Positions 40,778-52,717 of a stretch of 64,000 nucleotides of DNA are shown piece by piece (the stretch's first letter is position 1; each line of letters opens with the position of its first letter). Origin of the DNA: Trichostrongylus colubriformis (lineage: Eukaryota; Nematoda; Chromadorea; Rhabditida; Trichostrongylidae); assembly GCA_963978905.1 (NCBI GenBank), contig OZ022257.1, positions 6,949,155 to 7,013,154 of the forward strand, given 5' to 3'. Made by a program: the position numbers and the translations under genes. Below the pieces are notes generated by a model, which saw nothing but the letters and a program-made list of their open reading frames with translations, was not told where the DNA came from and did no database searches.

Positions 40778-43740
40778 TTAAAATGTTCTCTCGTTGGCAA
40801 GGAACATTAGGCCTTCTCCTATGTAGAACATTATTCTTGATATGACTTGTAATGTTTCAACTCTTCTTCCGAATACGCTTGCCAAAAAGATTGTGTTACT
40901 TCCCATGTTTGCAAAAGTACCGATAAAGCGAATAAGTGACGCCTGAATAAAATAGTTACTCCTGAATATCCTTTTAAATTCACTTTCCAGTAATCTCAAC
41001 CGAATGGACTTTGTACAGTCCATTTCGGAGCGCTAGATAGGGTGTGGCCTGTGTGGCGAGAGTGAGAGTGCGTGGCGGAGTGAGAGAGTCTGATACTTTC
41101 TCACCCAAGTCCGTAGGTCACGTCCTATCAAGCGCTCCGAAATGGACTGTAGTGCAATTGCTGTAGCTATACCTCCCGTGTTCTGACGATGAGCCACCAT
41201 TACAGCGCCACCGCGCGCGATGACTCAGTTTCGTCGCGGCGTCGCGAACGTCCCTCGTAATCCACATTCATTCAGGATGTGAGGTGTGTGATGTATAGAT
41301 GGATTAGAGGTTGGAAAGGCTAAACTGTGTATTACCTGGTAAATCTCATTGTCTGCTTCAAGGCTTGGGCTCATGCAAACTGAACCAGCTGCAACGACCA
41401 AAAGGCATGCTGAACCGAATGAACATGCGTGCAAAAACACTAGAAATGGAATTGAAGCGGATAGATCGGCAAAACAGATATATGACCATGTGCAATAGAA
41501 CATTGTGCCAAACATAGATAATGCTATTGACCATTCTTCAATTAAATGACTGAAATAGCGACAATGAAAGATGAACAGGCGATACATGTGTCGTGGTTTC
41601 CAGGCACTCCAAACAAGCACTTGGTTGTGAAACTGCCGAAATGACAAAAACGTGTCCTTTAGCCAACACCACGCCTTCAAAAAATGCACAAAGGACGGGA
41701 TTGTGCGCCAGAACACTCGACTGGGTTAAGCAGGACGAGCTCGCAGCGGCAACGCTCCTTCCTACGCGGGAAAATTGGATCAGAAGGAGCGATGAGACAC
41801 AGTTCGCGACGCTCCGTCCGAGTGTCTTGGGCTGCACGTATGTCACCGCGCGACAAGTGGTTTGCCGCTTCTTCTGTGGCTTGACCGCGCGGGAAGGGGT
41901 CTGAGACCGCTTTCATAATTTGCGGCACCGGCGCCGACGGCTGCAATGGATTACCCGTCACCGGCGACGCGAGCACATTTGCGACAATCTATTTACAGCC
42001 CTAGCTATCGTATTGGGGGGAGGGAGATCTTCTAAAACGTTGCACATCTAAAGATCTTGGAAGGATCTTTGGTCAATCTGCACACTCAGGCATATATTTT
42101 TGCATAAGCCTCAGTGGCAGAAATAAAGGGTTCCTTTCTCATTCGCTTAGTCAAAAACGATGTCCATAGTGAGATATCGTACCCCTCATTGCGACGGCAC
42201 CCGTGTGTGTGTCCCCTTATGTCAGGATTTCGCACGCGACGAGCGGCGTGCGACGCATTGTGTGCGAGCTATGCGCGTCGCTGTAGTTGGGTCTGAGAAC
42301 GATTACACGGTGCTTGGGGCGCGATACGCAGTTGACTTGTAATCGCTTCAACCCAACAACATGGCGCCTTAGCTCGTCCGCATTGCTTCGTTTGCTACAT
42401 GCCGCAGTGCGAAATCCTGACATAAGGGTACGCACACATGGCACCACGTTTATCGTGGTGAGAACCTGCATGAATCTTACTACATTTTGGCACTGTGCCA
42501 CGATTTCGCCCAAGTTTTGACGTCGTTACAGGTTCGCGCGGGCCCTCGTCAACATCACCATGATATGGTACGGTTGAGCTTTGGGCTGCGTTCTTACTCA
42601 ACTGAATGGGATTTTCGGCGGAACGGCGGATAGACGTATCGGATTATCCGCGAGATTCTTGGGCATGCCACGTACTACCACGTCAGTTTGTATGCAATAT
42701 GACAAATATCCAAAACCGCGGATTCGCCGTACAGCAAAAACTCTAAGGATACGCTCACTTTCTGGATCGATTTTTCTTGATACTAAACCCTAAGATCCTA
42801 ATCAGTTGACTATGAATGCAGTCTTCTGCATAGAGCCCATCGCGTAAACTTGTTGAATGTTGAATCGTAATTTTAGCTTTACAGTATCAAGCATATTTAT
42901 ATGTGACATCCACGATTCATTACTGACACTTCAGCCAACTGTAGTGCACACAGTAATGAGTATTGATGTTTGCGCGCATGTAATCAATATCCATTTTCAG
43001 ATTCACGTACACTCATTTAAGGTGGTCTAATTGATGGAGCAGTAGCATGTTTTTTAGAAACTGAACTCACTAGAACGAGTAATAATACATCAAGTTTCCT
43101 ATAGTGACGAGTGTATAACCGATAACCATAGCTTCCCATGAAGATTTTGAAACGAGTAAGTATCGAGACATCGCTGAAACAAGAAAAGTAGGGGTTCTGA
43201 GCGATTCTGAGTGCAGTGCCAAGTAGTCATACCTAAAATGGCGAAAGAGGCCGCTGTAGCAAATCGTGAGCGTTGCTGCATCGAAGACGTTAACGACAAA
43301 AAGGAAAGCGCCATCAACGGTAAACCGAACATCATCGACGAAGTTTGCTTAAACCACATATGATTGTAAGGTTGGGTGGAACACTGTGCAAATGCTGCGA
43401 CTGGCTTTAAAGGCAGAGGCCGCGCTGGGAGCGCAGCAGGCTAGTGGGAGGAGTCTAGGCGGCCGCACCAATAGTAGGGCGCCTAACGCGCATGCGCCGC
43501 CCAGTGGTTACGGTATGTCCAGGCTTCCACTGTTTTCAAGCCACATATTCAAGACAAATAAAAGAATTCCACGTCTACTTGCTGCTCATAAAATTCACCC
43601 TGCGTACCTTATCGGATTCTTGAACGATATCTATCATTTACCTGTGTAAAACCATTTGTCTCCAGGTATACCAGAAAGCATGTTCCGCCGTAGACTGCCA
43701 ACAAACGAGCTGGTCCAACGTCATTAATGACAACATTCAT
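40778..43740 (-). CDS. YhhN/TMEM86-like multipass membrane protein, paralogue 1
   Basis: Spliced CDS on the minus strand: 43642-43740, 43233-43347, 43071-43173, 41336-41549, 40778-40942 (231 aa). The topology and spaced motifs follow TMEM86A: an N-terminal helix (ARLLAVYGGTCFLVYLE), a second region FGLPLMALSFLSL in place of the KCLPIF motif, SFAILAMSRYLLV, VTIGNLMYYYSF (equivalent to the H-x-x-Y-x-x-F segment) and a final VISRIMFYIGEGLMFLANE like STYYVAQMLVALS. TMEM86 proteins hydrolyse lysoplasmalogens. The two aspartates I recall as catalytic are replaced here by Ser (about residue 74) and Asn (about 193), so enzyme activity is doubtful. The ATG follows a GTTAACAG acceptor. Its paralogue 5 kb upstream has the same exon phases 0, 1, 2, 0. 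The family call is by eye. Confidence 0.75.
41016..41149. mobile_element. CAGTCCATTTC MITE family, copy 2 (palindromic)
   Basis: CAGTCCATTTCGGAGCGCT and AGCGCTCCGAAATGGACTG are perfect inverted ends flanked by TA on both sides. It lies in the last intron of YhhN paralogue 1. Confidence 0.85.
42203..42437. mobile_element. MITE with CCCTTATGTCAGGATT ends, copy 2
   Basis: TIRs GTGTGTGTCCCCTTATGTCA and TGACATAAGGGTACGCACAC. The interior CGATACGCAGTTGACTTGTA and GACGAGCGGCGTGCGACG match 23567-23798. In YhhN paralogue 1 intron 3. Confidence 0.75.
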
Positions 43741-43882
43741 GCTGTTAACGACGATGAAAACTCAAGGAACAAGGTTAGCAAATGAGGCTTACCTCACCTC
43801 CTCGCACTTGTTACACCTTCCCAGAATCACACTGGCATGTGATAAGGCAGATTTACCGGAATGCACGTAAAAATGGCAATCG

Positions 43883-44290
43883 ACTGAATGCAGCGATAGG
43901 GGAAATTCGGACGAACAGTGAAAAATGTAGTGAATATGAAAGTCGAGCTGCCTAGTAATACGATGGTGAAGAGAAAACGGAAGGAAATGGCCAATGACTC
44001 GAGAAACAGAACCCCTTCCCAGCGTTGGTTCTCAACGCGGGCGACGTTCCCGTCAAGAGGCGGGCAGTCCAAACGAGACTTCCTTTGACATATTGCCAAG
44101 TAACACAAGGGAATGTTTGAAAATACGACAGCATCTAACTTGTGGAGTGAGTTCCAGTCTAAAACTGTGAAAGCGCTCCGCAATATCTTCGATTCTGCCG
44201 CATATCCTGAGCCGCTCTCATCGTAGCCAACCGAGAATCACGTCGCCTGGAGGCGGGGTCTGCCATCCGAAGGCGTCAGCTGTTAATCGT
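43883..44290. mobile_element. diverged copy of the 547-bp TTAA MITE
   Basis: It shares the GTCAAGAGGCGGGCAGTCC and CACGTCGCCTGGAGGCGG blocks and the same order as 26874-27418. The ends are degraded. It is upstream of YhhN paralogue 1. Confidence 0.55.
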
Positions 44291-44395
44291 TACGCCGTCA
44301 CTAATTGGTTCCATTCATGATGATCTTAACGGGTGAAACAGCTCCCAGGAATAAACACGTGAAACAATGAACGGGAGAATGAGCGAAAGAGTGGT

Positions 44396-44571
44396 ATAGT
44401 CCATTTCGAAAAAACTGACTGGGTGTGTCCCACAGACTTGGGTGAATGGTGAGAGTGAGAGTACGTGGCGAGAGTGAGAGTGTGTGGCGGTTTAAGAGAA
44501 TTGAGAGAGTTTGATACACGTTCATACAAGTCCGTAGGACACGCCCAATCAGTTTTCTGAAATGGACCGTA
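44396..44571. mobile_element. CAGTCCATTTC MITE family, copy 3
   Basis: TAGTCCATTTCGAAAAAACTG at the left and CAGTTTTCTGAAATGGACCG at the right. The interior has GTGAGAGTGAGAGT runs and GTCCGTAGGACACGCCCAAT. Confidence 0.75.
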
Positions 44572-45167
44572 AAAATGGTGTTTAGTATGAAAAAAACCAA
44601 GTGAATTCACACCTCGGCAAGGCATCGTACGGGCGATTCCCGCATACTGACGAACTGCAAGCCACTCTAACCCTATGCCGTAAGTCGAAATCTCCCCCGT
44701 CCAGATATCTTCAAATGTCCTTTGCACTCTCTTACCCACGTGGAACTGCTCTTATGTTTCTGGGAGCGTGGCTTCTTCCCGTGGGTGTGATCAGTCCTTG
44801 GTTTTGCACGCAACATGATTTAACATGTTCACAACGTGGCAACACGCGTCAAACAGCTTCCTGTTTTGCACACTATTTTGCTCCACCAACGCTCTTCCTC
44901 GGAGTACATCGCCTTTTCTCGTTTTTTTTCTATTTTTTCAATTGTTCATGGATTTCTTGGATATTGAATTACGAACCAATTCAATCACGTAATTATTTTT
45001 CATAGGACTGATACAATTAGCGCGACCTGTTCAAGTTTTTAGAAGCTTTGGACCCATAGATCACTCCTACTAGCAGTGAGTTGCTCTAAATTTCTACATT
45101 TTCTTTTCATTGAGACTGTTGCTGAGGTCAGATTTTAGAAAAATGCAAAAAGCCACTAGCTTACAAA

Positions 45168-45340
45168 CAGTCCATTTCCCAAAAACTGAGTAGGTGTGTC
45201 CTGCGGACTTGTATAAACGTGTATCAAACACTCTCAATTCTCTCACCCCGCCACACACTCTCACTCTCGCCACGTTCTTTCACTCTCGCCATTCACCCAA
45301 GTTCGAAGGACACGCCCAATCAGTTTTCGGGAGAAGGACT
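45168..45340. mobile_element. CAGTCCATTTC MITE family, copy 4
   Basis: CAGTCCATTTCCCAAAAACTG at the left and CAGTTTTCGGGAGAAGGACT at the right; largely the inverted orientation of copy 3. It ends six bases before the 1.34-kb element that follows. Confidence 0.7.
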
Positions 45341-45345
45341 ATATA

Positions 45346-46687
45346 CAGGGTGGCGAATAATTACGTGCTCGTGACATTTCCCTCCGTTTTAATTACATTT
45401 AAATGCGGCACTATTCAACTATCACTACCCCAGATACCGTGAGTTGGTCAAAAAAAAATTTCGCCGAAACTTTGCCTTGAGCGGTTGTCTGGGGTGCTGA
45501 TCACGAATATGACTTTCGTTTTTGGCGTTTGCACCAATTTGGTGCAGTTGCACCATGTTAGTGCAACAACTCGATTTCACCAAATTCGCTGAAACTTTGC
45601 CCAGGAGGGTTATTTGGGGTGCTGATCACGGATATGACGTTGGAGGTGCTAACGTCGTTTGGTTCCATTATAGTGCTAACATAGTAGGGGCACCACACTG
45701 TGCCCGCAAGTTTTGCCTAAGCTCTAAGACGGAAGGGAACCTCCATTCCCCTTCAAGGCTTAGGCGTGAATATACATTAGAGTGGGCAATGATGGTGGTA
45801 GGGTAGTATCAAATGAAAGACGGCAGCGGAAAGATAACGCTCTCTAGCTGAATAAGCACTGTAGCAAAAATGAACATCACTGGCGCATCGTGAAAGGCTC
45901 CGAAAACGGCGCTCGCGCTGAAAAACAATGTCATATCCGTGATCAGCACCCCAAATAACCCCCCCCCCCCCCTTGACCAAACTTCAGCGTTTTGGTGAAA
46001 ACACTTGTTGCTCCAACATGGTGCAACAACTCGTTTTCACCAAAATCGCTGAAAACCAAATTGGCGCAAATGCCAAAAACGGATATCATATTCATGATCA
46101 GCACCCCAAATAACCCCTCTGGGCCAAGGTTCAGCGAAAATTAATTTTTTGACCAAATCACGGCATGTGGGGTAGTGATAGTTGAATAGTGCCGTAAAAT
46201 GCATTTGTACATACTTTTTCTTTTTCAGAGTATTCATTTGTTTCTTATTATTGGTTCGTAAGGGGAAAATTTTCGTTTTGCTGGCATGACGAAGACCTGC
46301 CCAAGCCGTGACGCGTTCGCACAGTCGCAAAGAGTGGGACAAAGAACTCAGCAATTTCTCGCTGGGTTCTTCATCCCACTCTTTGCTAACTTTTCATTTT
46401 TTGCATCATCCACTCTTTGCCTTTTCATCTCCATCCCACTCTTTGCTTACTTTTCATTTCAAAATATAGCAAAACGATCTGGACGATAACAACGTGCGCC
46501 ACACCATAGATTCCATAAAGAGGAAGAAAATTCTGTATCAAAGCTGATGGCGACCAGTTCGAAAGTTCTTTGTAATTAGATAATGTTATCTCCTATTGTT
46601 TTATAAAAATAAATTTCTTCAAAAATTCGCTAGCAAAAAGTAAGATTTGAACGCTTTTTATGGCGCACGTATTTATTCGCCACCCTG
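45346..46687. mobile_element. 1.34-kb TA-flanked element with 23-bp TIRs
   Basis: CAGGGTGGCGAATAATTACG at the left and the complement of CAGGGTGGCGAATAAATACG at the right, with TA on both sides. The interior is itself partly inverted: ACTATTCAACTATCACTACC at about 45409 recurs in complement near 46168, and the unit GGTGCTGATCACGGATATGA occurs twice direct and twice inverted. No transposase frame was seen, so it is non-autonomous Tc1/mariner-like. Confidence 0.75.
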
Positions 46688-47554
46688 TATGTATCACAAT
46701 TCGGTAGAATTAACCTTCAACTGCTTCGTTCGAGCTAAATTGTGTGGTGGTAGTAGCTATCAGACCACTCGTTGATTACTAGAGAACAAGACGATCTCAA
46801 AAAAATATTACGCATATGTTTAGATAAGACAACTAAAGTGAAAGGGTTGGGAGTATTTAGGCGGGATATGAAGCTGCTGTTCAGTAGTGCAACAGTGGCG
46901 AAGGGACAGAATAAAACAGCACAAAACCGAAAAATAGGAAACCGAAACTTCTTCTTAGCACTTTTTACCTTTGTTCACCTCTGCATCATTAGCTGCTGAT
47001 GGATAGATGCAGACAATGAGGGCTATGCCAGCTGACCCACCGCATACGAGGCAGCGTAAATTGCAGCGCAGCCATCGTGGTAAAAACCACGGAACCACGC
47101 ATTTTCAGTGCGAGTTTCGCGGGTGGCGTGCAAGTGTTCCGACCAATAATCCAGAAGGTCAGGTCACCAGTGTTTTGTTGAGGGTAATTCACTATAGAAA
47201 CGACCAAATTAACATTCTTGTGAGACTGAAATAACAGTAACTAGCTACCACCTTCGTCATGAATCCTACCTCCTTTCAGTTGGAGGTTGTATTCGATGGA
47301 AAATGCCCCAACTCAATCAATAAACTAACAATATCCAACTATATTACATATTTCACTTCACAAATTGTTATTATCTTCCTTTCCTTATCTTTTATTATTA
47401 CTAGCCTTTATTCTTCGGCCTTTATCTTTGACATAAGTAGACCAGGTACGTAGCCAAGATCTTGCAATCAGTAGTAAATCAAACGTCTCGAGAAGCAAAC
47501 TCAATCATGGGTGACCTGACCCCCACTAATCACCGGAACACTTGCAACACACCC
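46688..47554. other. region without a recognised gene
   Basis: ORFs are short and carry no family signature. It lies between two mobile structures and downstream of YhhN paralogue 2. Confidence 0.4.
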
Positions 47555-47658
47555 GTTGTCTATGCAAAAAAATACGAGTTCAAAAGATGTATTCTGGCGA
47601 AACTGTATTCTTTCGCCAGAATACATCTTTTGAACTCGTATTTTTTTGCATAGACAAC
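47555..47658. repeat. perfect 48-bp-stem hairpin with 8-nt loop
   Basis: The arms 47555-47602 and 47611-47658 are exact reverse complements (outer sequence GTTGTCTATGCAAAAAAATA) around the loop CTGTATTC. Transcription through it would give a fully paired 48-bp RNA stem. There is no obvious TSD. Confidence 0.9.
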
Positions 47659-47746
47659 ACTCGAGACCAGCCAGATCCTATATTCTCTTTACCCTTAACG
47701 ATACCTTTAAGTTCAGTGTTCCGCAGCATGACTGCATCATATTCGC

Positions 47747-48061
47747 GTGAGCAGGCGCCACTCCGTAGATCCCATAGGTGTATGGAACATTCCTGAGGGA
47801 AGATACATTAAAGGAGTCGCTGATTTGAGGAATGCCGCGTTGGATACCATTTCAAATTTCCTGCTGCCGGGCGCTGGAAATTTTCACGTCCGAAAAGCAG
47901 ATTTTATGCGCATTTTACGTGCGATTTTTCCGGCTACTCCAATATGGGCATATACACCCAAGATTTTCATGAAGTTACTGCATCACAAGATAACGTCTGA
48001 AATTCCCAGCAATCTGCAAGTTTTAGGCCCCATAATAGAAGGGGACTATTACAGAGCCTGA
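47747..48061 (+). other. open frame of 104 codons, unrecognised
   Basis: An open frame with protein-like composition (contains RNAALDTISNFLLPGAGNF and FMRILRAIFPATPIWAYTP) ends in TGA at 48059. It has no ATG near its start. It could be a last exon, a relic of a mobile element or chance. I cannot assign a family. Confidence 0.2.
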
Positions 48062-48743
48062 ATCAGTCATAATCTTTTCTTTGCAGCTGCTCCAAATTAT
48101 AAATAGCCATAACCCTCCAGCATAACGTTCAGAGATATCTTTTATTATATTTTACTCGTGAAATCTGTACAATCTACAAGATTATGAACAGTGTCAAGCT
48201 CAGAAATCAAGAAGCTTTTAAAAAACATTTAGTACTCTAGTAAATGACCTAGATTGAACAAACCCAATAGTAACAAGGTAAGAACGCATATGATACAGTT
48301 CCATAAATGGGTTATTTAGAACGAACACGAAGCAGCTAAAGAGCCGGTTTCAATAATGACCTTTCGCTCCCTTAGGGCGAAAAGTCGCTGAGCTCAATAT
48401 GACTGATTAGCAAATTTGTTCCGCTGACGGGGGAGGGGGCAATACCGGGAAAAGGTAGCTCTCAGATGGCACCGTCTCTGTGCGGTCACTCAGTAGAAAA
48501 GCGACCTGTGGAGGCTATAAGCTAAGCGCTAGTAATACTGGAAATGAGCAATTAGCCCATCGCAAAATAAGATTGTAAATAGATGATGCTTTTTGAATTC
48601 ATGTTTGACACCCAGTAACACACAAGTTGCCTACCAAGCACGAGTTACTTCGATCCAAACCCACTTGAAAGGATCTGATCCGAACTGCTAAAAAACCCCG
48701 ATACACAAAATGCAACAAACGGTATGTGAAGCCTTGAAAACTG

Positions 48744-51131
48744 TTAAAACGTTCTTTCGTTTGCCAAGAACAGAAGTGCTTGTCCGCCATAGAACAATAG
48801 TCTCGACAACACTTGAACATTTTCCGTTCTTTCGCCGAACATATTTACTATGAACAATGCACTGCTAGCGGTATTCGCTATGGCTCCAACAAGTCGAACG
48901 TAGGATGCCTATAATAAACAGAACTAAACCTACACGAAAAACTGTCGACGTAGTGAATATGAACACATTTTAGTATAGCATTCAAAATCTCAACGAAAAA
49001 CAATAAACTAGAGCAGCAAGTTTGAAATGCGAAATACCTGTTCAGAGTCGCAATCACCGACTTGGCCATATTGGCAGACTGAGCCAGCGGCAACGATAAT
49101 AACACATGATGTTACCAAGGCAGCAGTCAATAACAGTACCAAAGAGGGTATTGACATCATTAAATCAGCAAAACAGTAATAAAACATCAAAAGAAGGAAT
49201 ACGCCTGCCACTACAGATAATTGCGTAGACCAGAGGCGAATCTGTGACCTGGAAACGTCAAGTAAATGACTGAACAATTTACGTTGTTCAATATTAACTG
49301 TAAGGGTAATTCTTGGCGTCTTGTATATATGGGAGAAGGGCGGTCATTTCAGGCTATAGCGGTAGGATGAACATGAGTATTAGGTTGTAAGGAAGTTATG
49401 GCCGGTTTTGAGCGTTCATGATAAGTTCAAACCTGAAAGCGTGCTATTGTGAATTAACTCACAGATTGTGCTCTTTTGGAATCCCACAAAGTTTTCGAAT
49501 TACTAGAGAAATGAAAGTACTGCGAAAACGGCACTTTTTGGATGACTTTATTTCAGGAGTTCTTGTTCGAGCGAGTCGCAGCAAAGGCAACCACAAATGT
49601 AAGCACTGCAAGGGGAGGGGCGGAGAATAGGATAAAGTATCTGCTCTGGTTTCAGAAAAGCAGAAATGAGAATGAGTTGCTCAAATTTTCAATGGATCAA
49701 ATCAGCTTTAACTAAAAGGGCAGAAAGCGATGAGCGTCTATACACGAAAATCACCCAGAACTTTCCTTACAGCCTAATAGAAACCATAATGGATAGTGTG
49801 CTCGTGTGCATTTCATATGCTGTAAGCCTAAAAAGAGGCGGGGCAGCTCAGAATGAATGAACCACTTCTGACCCCAGCCCTCCCTATACCAGAGCCACCA
49901 ATTCTCGCATGTGCAACGGTGTTTTTCTCATACACCACCCAAAGACAAGTGATAAACAAGAAGGGTAAACTTACTTGAATGAATAGTAATACGTGAGGTT
50001 ACCAACGGACACCATAATGTATCCAATTATTAACAACGTCCAAGAAGATTGGACTAACAAGTATCGAGATAAAGCTGAAAGCTTTGAAATTTCCTCCCGA
50101 GTTTATGTGAAATAAAGTTCAGGACAAATTACCGAGGACAGCGAAAGATGCTGACGTCTTGAAGCGTTCCTCCGGACTCATAGTTGTTGTCAATGCGAGC
50201 AACGAAAGACCAATGACTGGAAGACTGAGAAGGAATGCCGGTGAACTCTAAACGATAATACAGTCTTTGAGAACTACATCACGCAGCACAGATTAGTAGA
50301 TTGAGTACGTATAACCGCGACAGATTGGCAGATTTAATAAATGTGGGAAGTAGTGCCACGCCCTAGGGAAATACTATCCAGTAAATTCTATTGTAGAAGA
50401 AAAGAGCTTTTGAGTATGTTGACTGTGGGACAATGGAAACCGTGCTATTGGGGAAAATCGCATTCGCCCAGCGCCCAAAGTGTTTCGAGCATTTATAACA
50501 ACATCACCGCATGTCCCATGAACACTCTGCTATCGTCTTGAAAAACCTCGACCAGAATGAGACCATAATCGTCAATGAGAGGGGACCAGTAGGAAAAGTA
50601 GTGAGGAGAACCCGACGACATACCTTTGTGTCTATTGCCAATGGGGGTCTACAGGGAGAAGGGGCTCAAAAAATTCAATCGAAAACGCAATTCACCGATT
50701 CCAACGGAACTGTTCAGTAGTTGTCGAATCATGTAGGAAGATGTGAAGAACCCATACAATTTCAAATGAAGCGCCGCTAGGACAGAAAGTTTGCGAAGAA
50801 ACCTTCCCCATGTGACGCGGGGTGCTAGCTAGAGCGCCAAGATATTTGGATTCTAAAGCGATTGTAGTGCCTTAGGAGCAACGCTTTAGGACCCAGCTAA
50901 AACGGCACGCTTCACTCGCACTTATCGCGTCGCGCGGCACGCGACCATGTGAATTTCCTGTCCTAATGGCACATACCCACTTAGCTAGAATGATCTCTTA
51001 AAAATCACACGTTGAACTGGATTGAAAATCCAAAAATTGTTTACCTTTACAAAACCATTCGTTTCTAGGTAGACGAGAAATGTCGTGCCGCCATAAATTG
51101 CCAGCATCCGTGCTGGACTAGAGTTATTCAT
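48744..51131 (-). CDS. YhhN/TMEM86-like multipass membrane protein, paralogue 2
   Basis: Spliced CDS on the minus strand: 51045-51131, 50133-50247, 49975-50074, 49038-49248, 48744-48908 (225 aa, in frame throughout). It reads ARMLAIYGGTTFLVYLE, then FLLSLPVIGLSLLAL, SFAVLALSRYLLVQ, VSVGNLTYYYSF, a helix pair around CFADLMMSIPSLVLLL, and LSRLLFYGGQALLFLANE at the end. Spacing follows TMEM86A from the second helix to the C-terminus. The recalled catalytic aspartates are Ser here (about residues 70 and 187). In the last exon 28 of 54 residues are identical to paralogue 1 by eye, and all four intron positions and phases agree, so the two arose by tandem duplication. A GGGAACAG acceptor lies one base before the ATG. 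Membrane location is certain from hydrophobicity; function is not. Confidence 0.75.
50772..50990. mobile_element. probable second copy of the AGGACAGAAA MITE
   Basis: GCCGCTAGGACAGAAAGTTT at the left and AATTTCCTGTCCTAATGGCA at the right, similar to the ends of 6217-6443. In intron 1 of YhhN paralogue 2. Confidence 0.4.
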
Positions 51132-51187
51132 TCTGTTCCCTGACACTAAACAGAAATAATTAGTCGATTAAGGACAAATACGCTCAC

Positions 51188-51414
51188 GGGGTCAAATAAA
51201 GTCGGGGGGGAGACGCAATTTTGCGTCGACGTCAAAGCTCCTTTCCCTCCCTAGGCTTAGGTTAAAATTGATATCCCCTTCTCTTACATGAAAAAGCATC
51301 TGTCAGAGCATAGGTTTCATCTGCTTTAACCTAAGCCTAGGGAGGGAAAGAAGCTTTGACGTAGGTGAAACGTTGACGCAAAATTGCGTCTCCCCCCCGA
51401 CTTTATTTGACCCC
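51188..51414. mobile_element. intact GGGGTCAAATAAAGTCGG palindromic element
   Basis: Perfect ends GGGGTCAAATAAAGTCGG and its complement enclose a second inverted pair (GACGCAATTTTGCGTC) and a third (TCCCTAGGCTTAGGTTAAA). It is flanked by the direct repeat GCTCAC (51182-51187 and 51415-51420). It is 227 bp, non-coding, 57 bp upstream of the paralogue 2 ATG. Confidence 0.85.
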
Positions 51415-52503
51415 GCTCACGGTATGCTAGTAAACGGTGACTGAGTGGAAGATTTTAGTATTTACAGAATTTACAAAATGCTTACTTTTAGAACCCTTTC
51501 ATCAATAAACTGGAATACTTCATAGGATCGATCAAATCCTAACTAACGCACTATAGCAAACAGCAAACAAGGCTTCCAGCCTTCAAAATTTATAAAACGG
51601 AAATGCGAACCATTTGCTTGTCCTTTATTCTCTTTCCTGACCTTCATTCTTCTTTCAGCCCAAAGATTTGCGATGCTCACTTAATCTGCTTTCAATTCTC
51701 AACCCATATCCTTGACCCATCTACTCCAAGAAGAAAACTGGTTTTATTCTTAATTCTCGTTCGACATCTTTCTCATATTAGTTCTCAAGGGATGGTCTCT
51801 ACTGCAACGAGTTTTACGAAGTTTTCCTGGGCGAAGAAGGGAATTTATACAAAGATTACACAAACAAATAACGCCAACGCAGAAATGTGTAGTTTTGTAA
51901 TCCAAATATATCCGTTCTGTTTATTAAATAATAATAATTCTTTATTCCATGATGAAACTTGACAAAACTGCTCAAATATTTGTTCAGCTGTCATAACGGT
52001 TTGGAAAAAAGGTGTAAGAAATCTGTTCTATTTATTCCCCGAAATACCCCTTACATGAGCGCAGAGTTCCATTCCAGGAACTAATGAGTAGCCATAATGA
52101 ATCAACAAGATGTGTTAAGCTTTTGTTTATATCCTTTTTATTTACTTGGAACCCATTAAGTGAAAACATGCAGAGTGTATAAATAATTCGCAGAAGTCAA
52201 ACGTTCAAAGGAATGCAAATAAAAGGAAAAGGAAGAAGAAAATGGGTATAGTAATGCAATTGTTCGAATTTAGTATGTGCCTCGTTTCGCCTCTATTCTC
52301 ACTCGAACTTCCTATTCACCCCAATGCAACACAGCTTTGACTGTACGTAACAGCACCGTCTACGCCCTACAGCGGACACCGTAATTTACGTCACAGGTTA
52401 TTTGTAAGTAGTGCCATTGTTTCCTCAAACCTGCTGAGTAATGGCTTTTTTTTTAATAGCAGCTTTGACTGAAAAGCTAACATTAGTCTTAAAAAAACGA
52501 GAC

Positions 52504-52685
52504 GGGTCAAATAAAGTCGGGGGGAGACGCAATTTTGCGTCGACGTTTCACCTACGTCAAAGCTTCTTTCCCTCCCTAGGCTTAGGTTAAAGCAGATGAA
52601 ACCTATGCTCTGACAGATGCTTTTTCATGTAGGAGAAGGGGATATCAATTTTAGCCTAAGCCTAGGGAAGGAAAGGAGCTTTGAC
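52504..52685. mobile_element. truncated GGGTCAAATAAAGTCGG element
   Basis: The left end is intact, and the sequence continues through both CTAGGCTTAGG-type blocks to GGAGCTTTGAC, then stops without the right TIR. The interior is in the opposite orientation to the copy at 51188. Confidence 0.75.
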
Positions 52686-52717
52686 TAATACTCATTTATT
52701 ATTAATTAACCTGAGAC

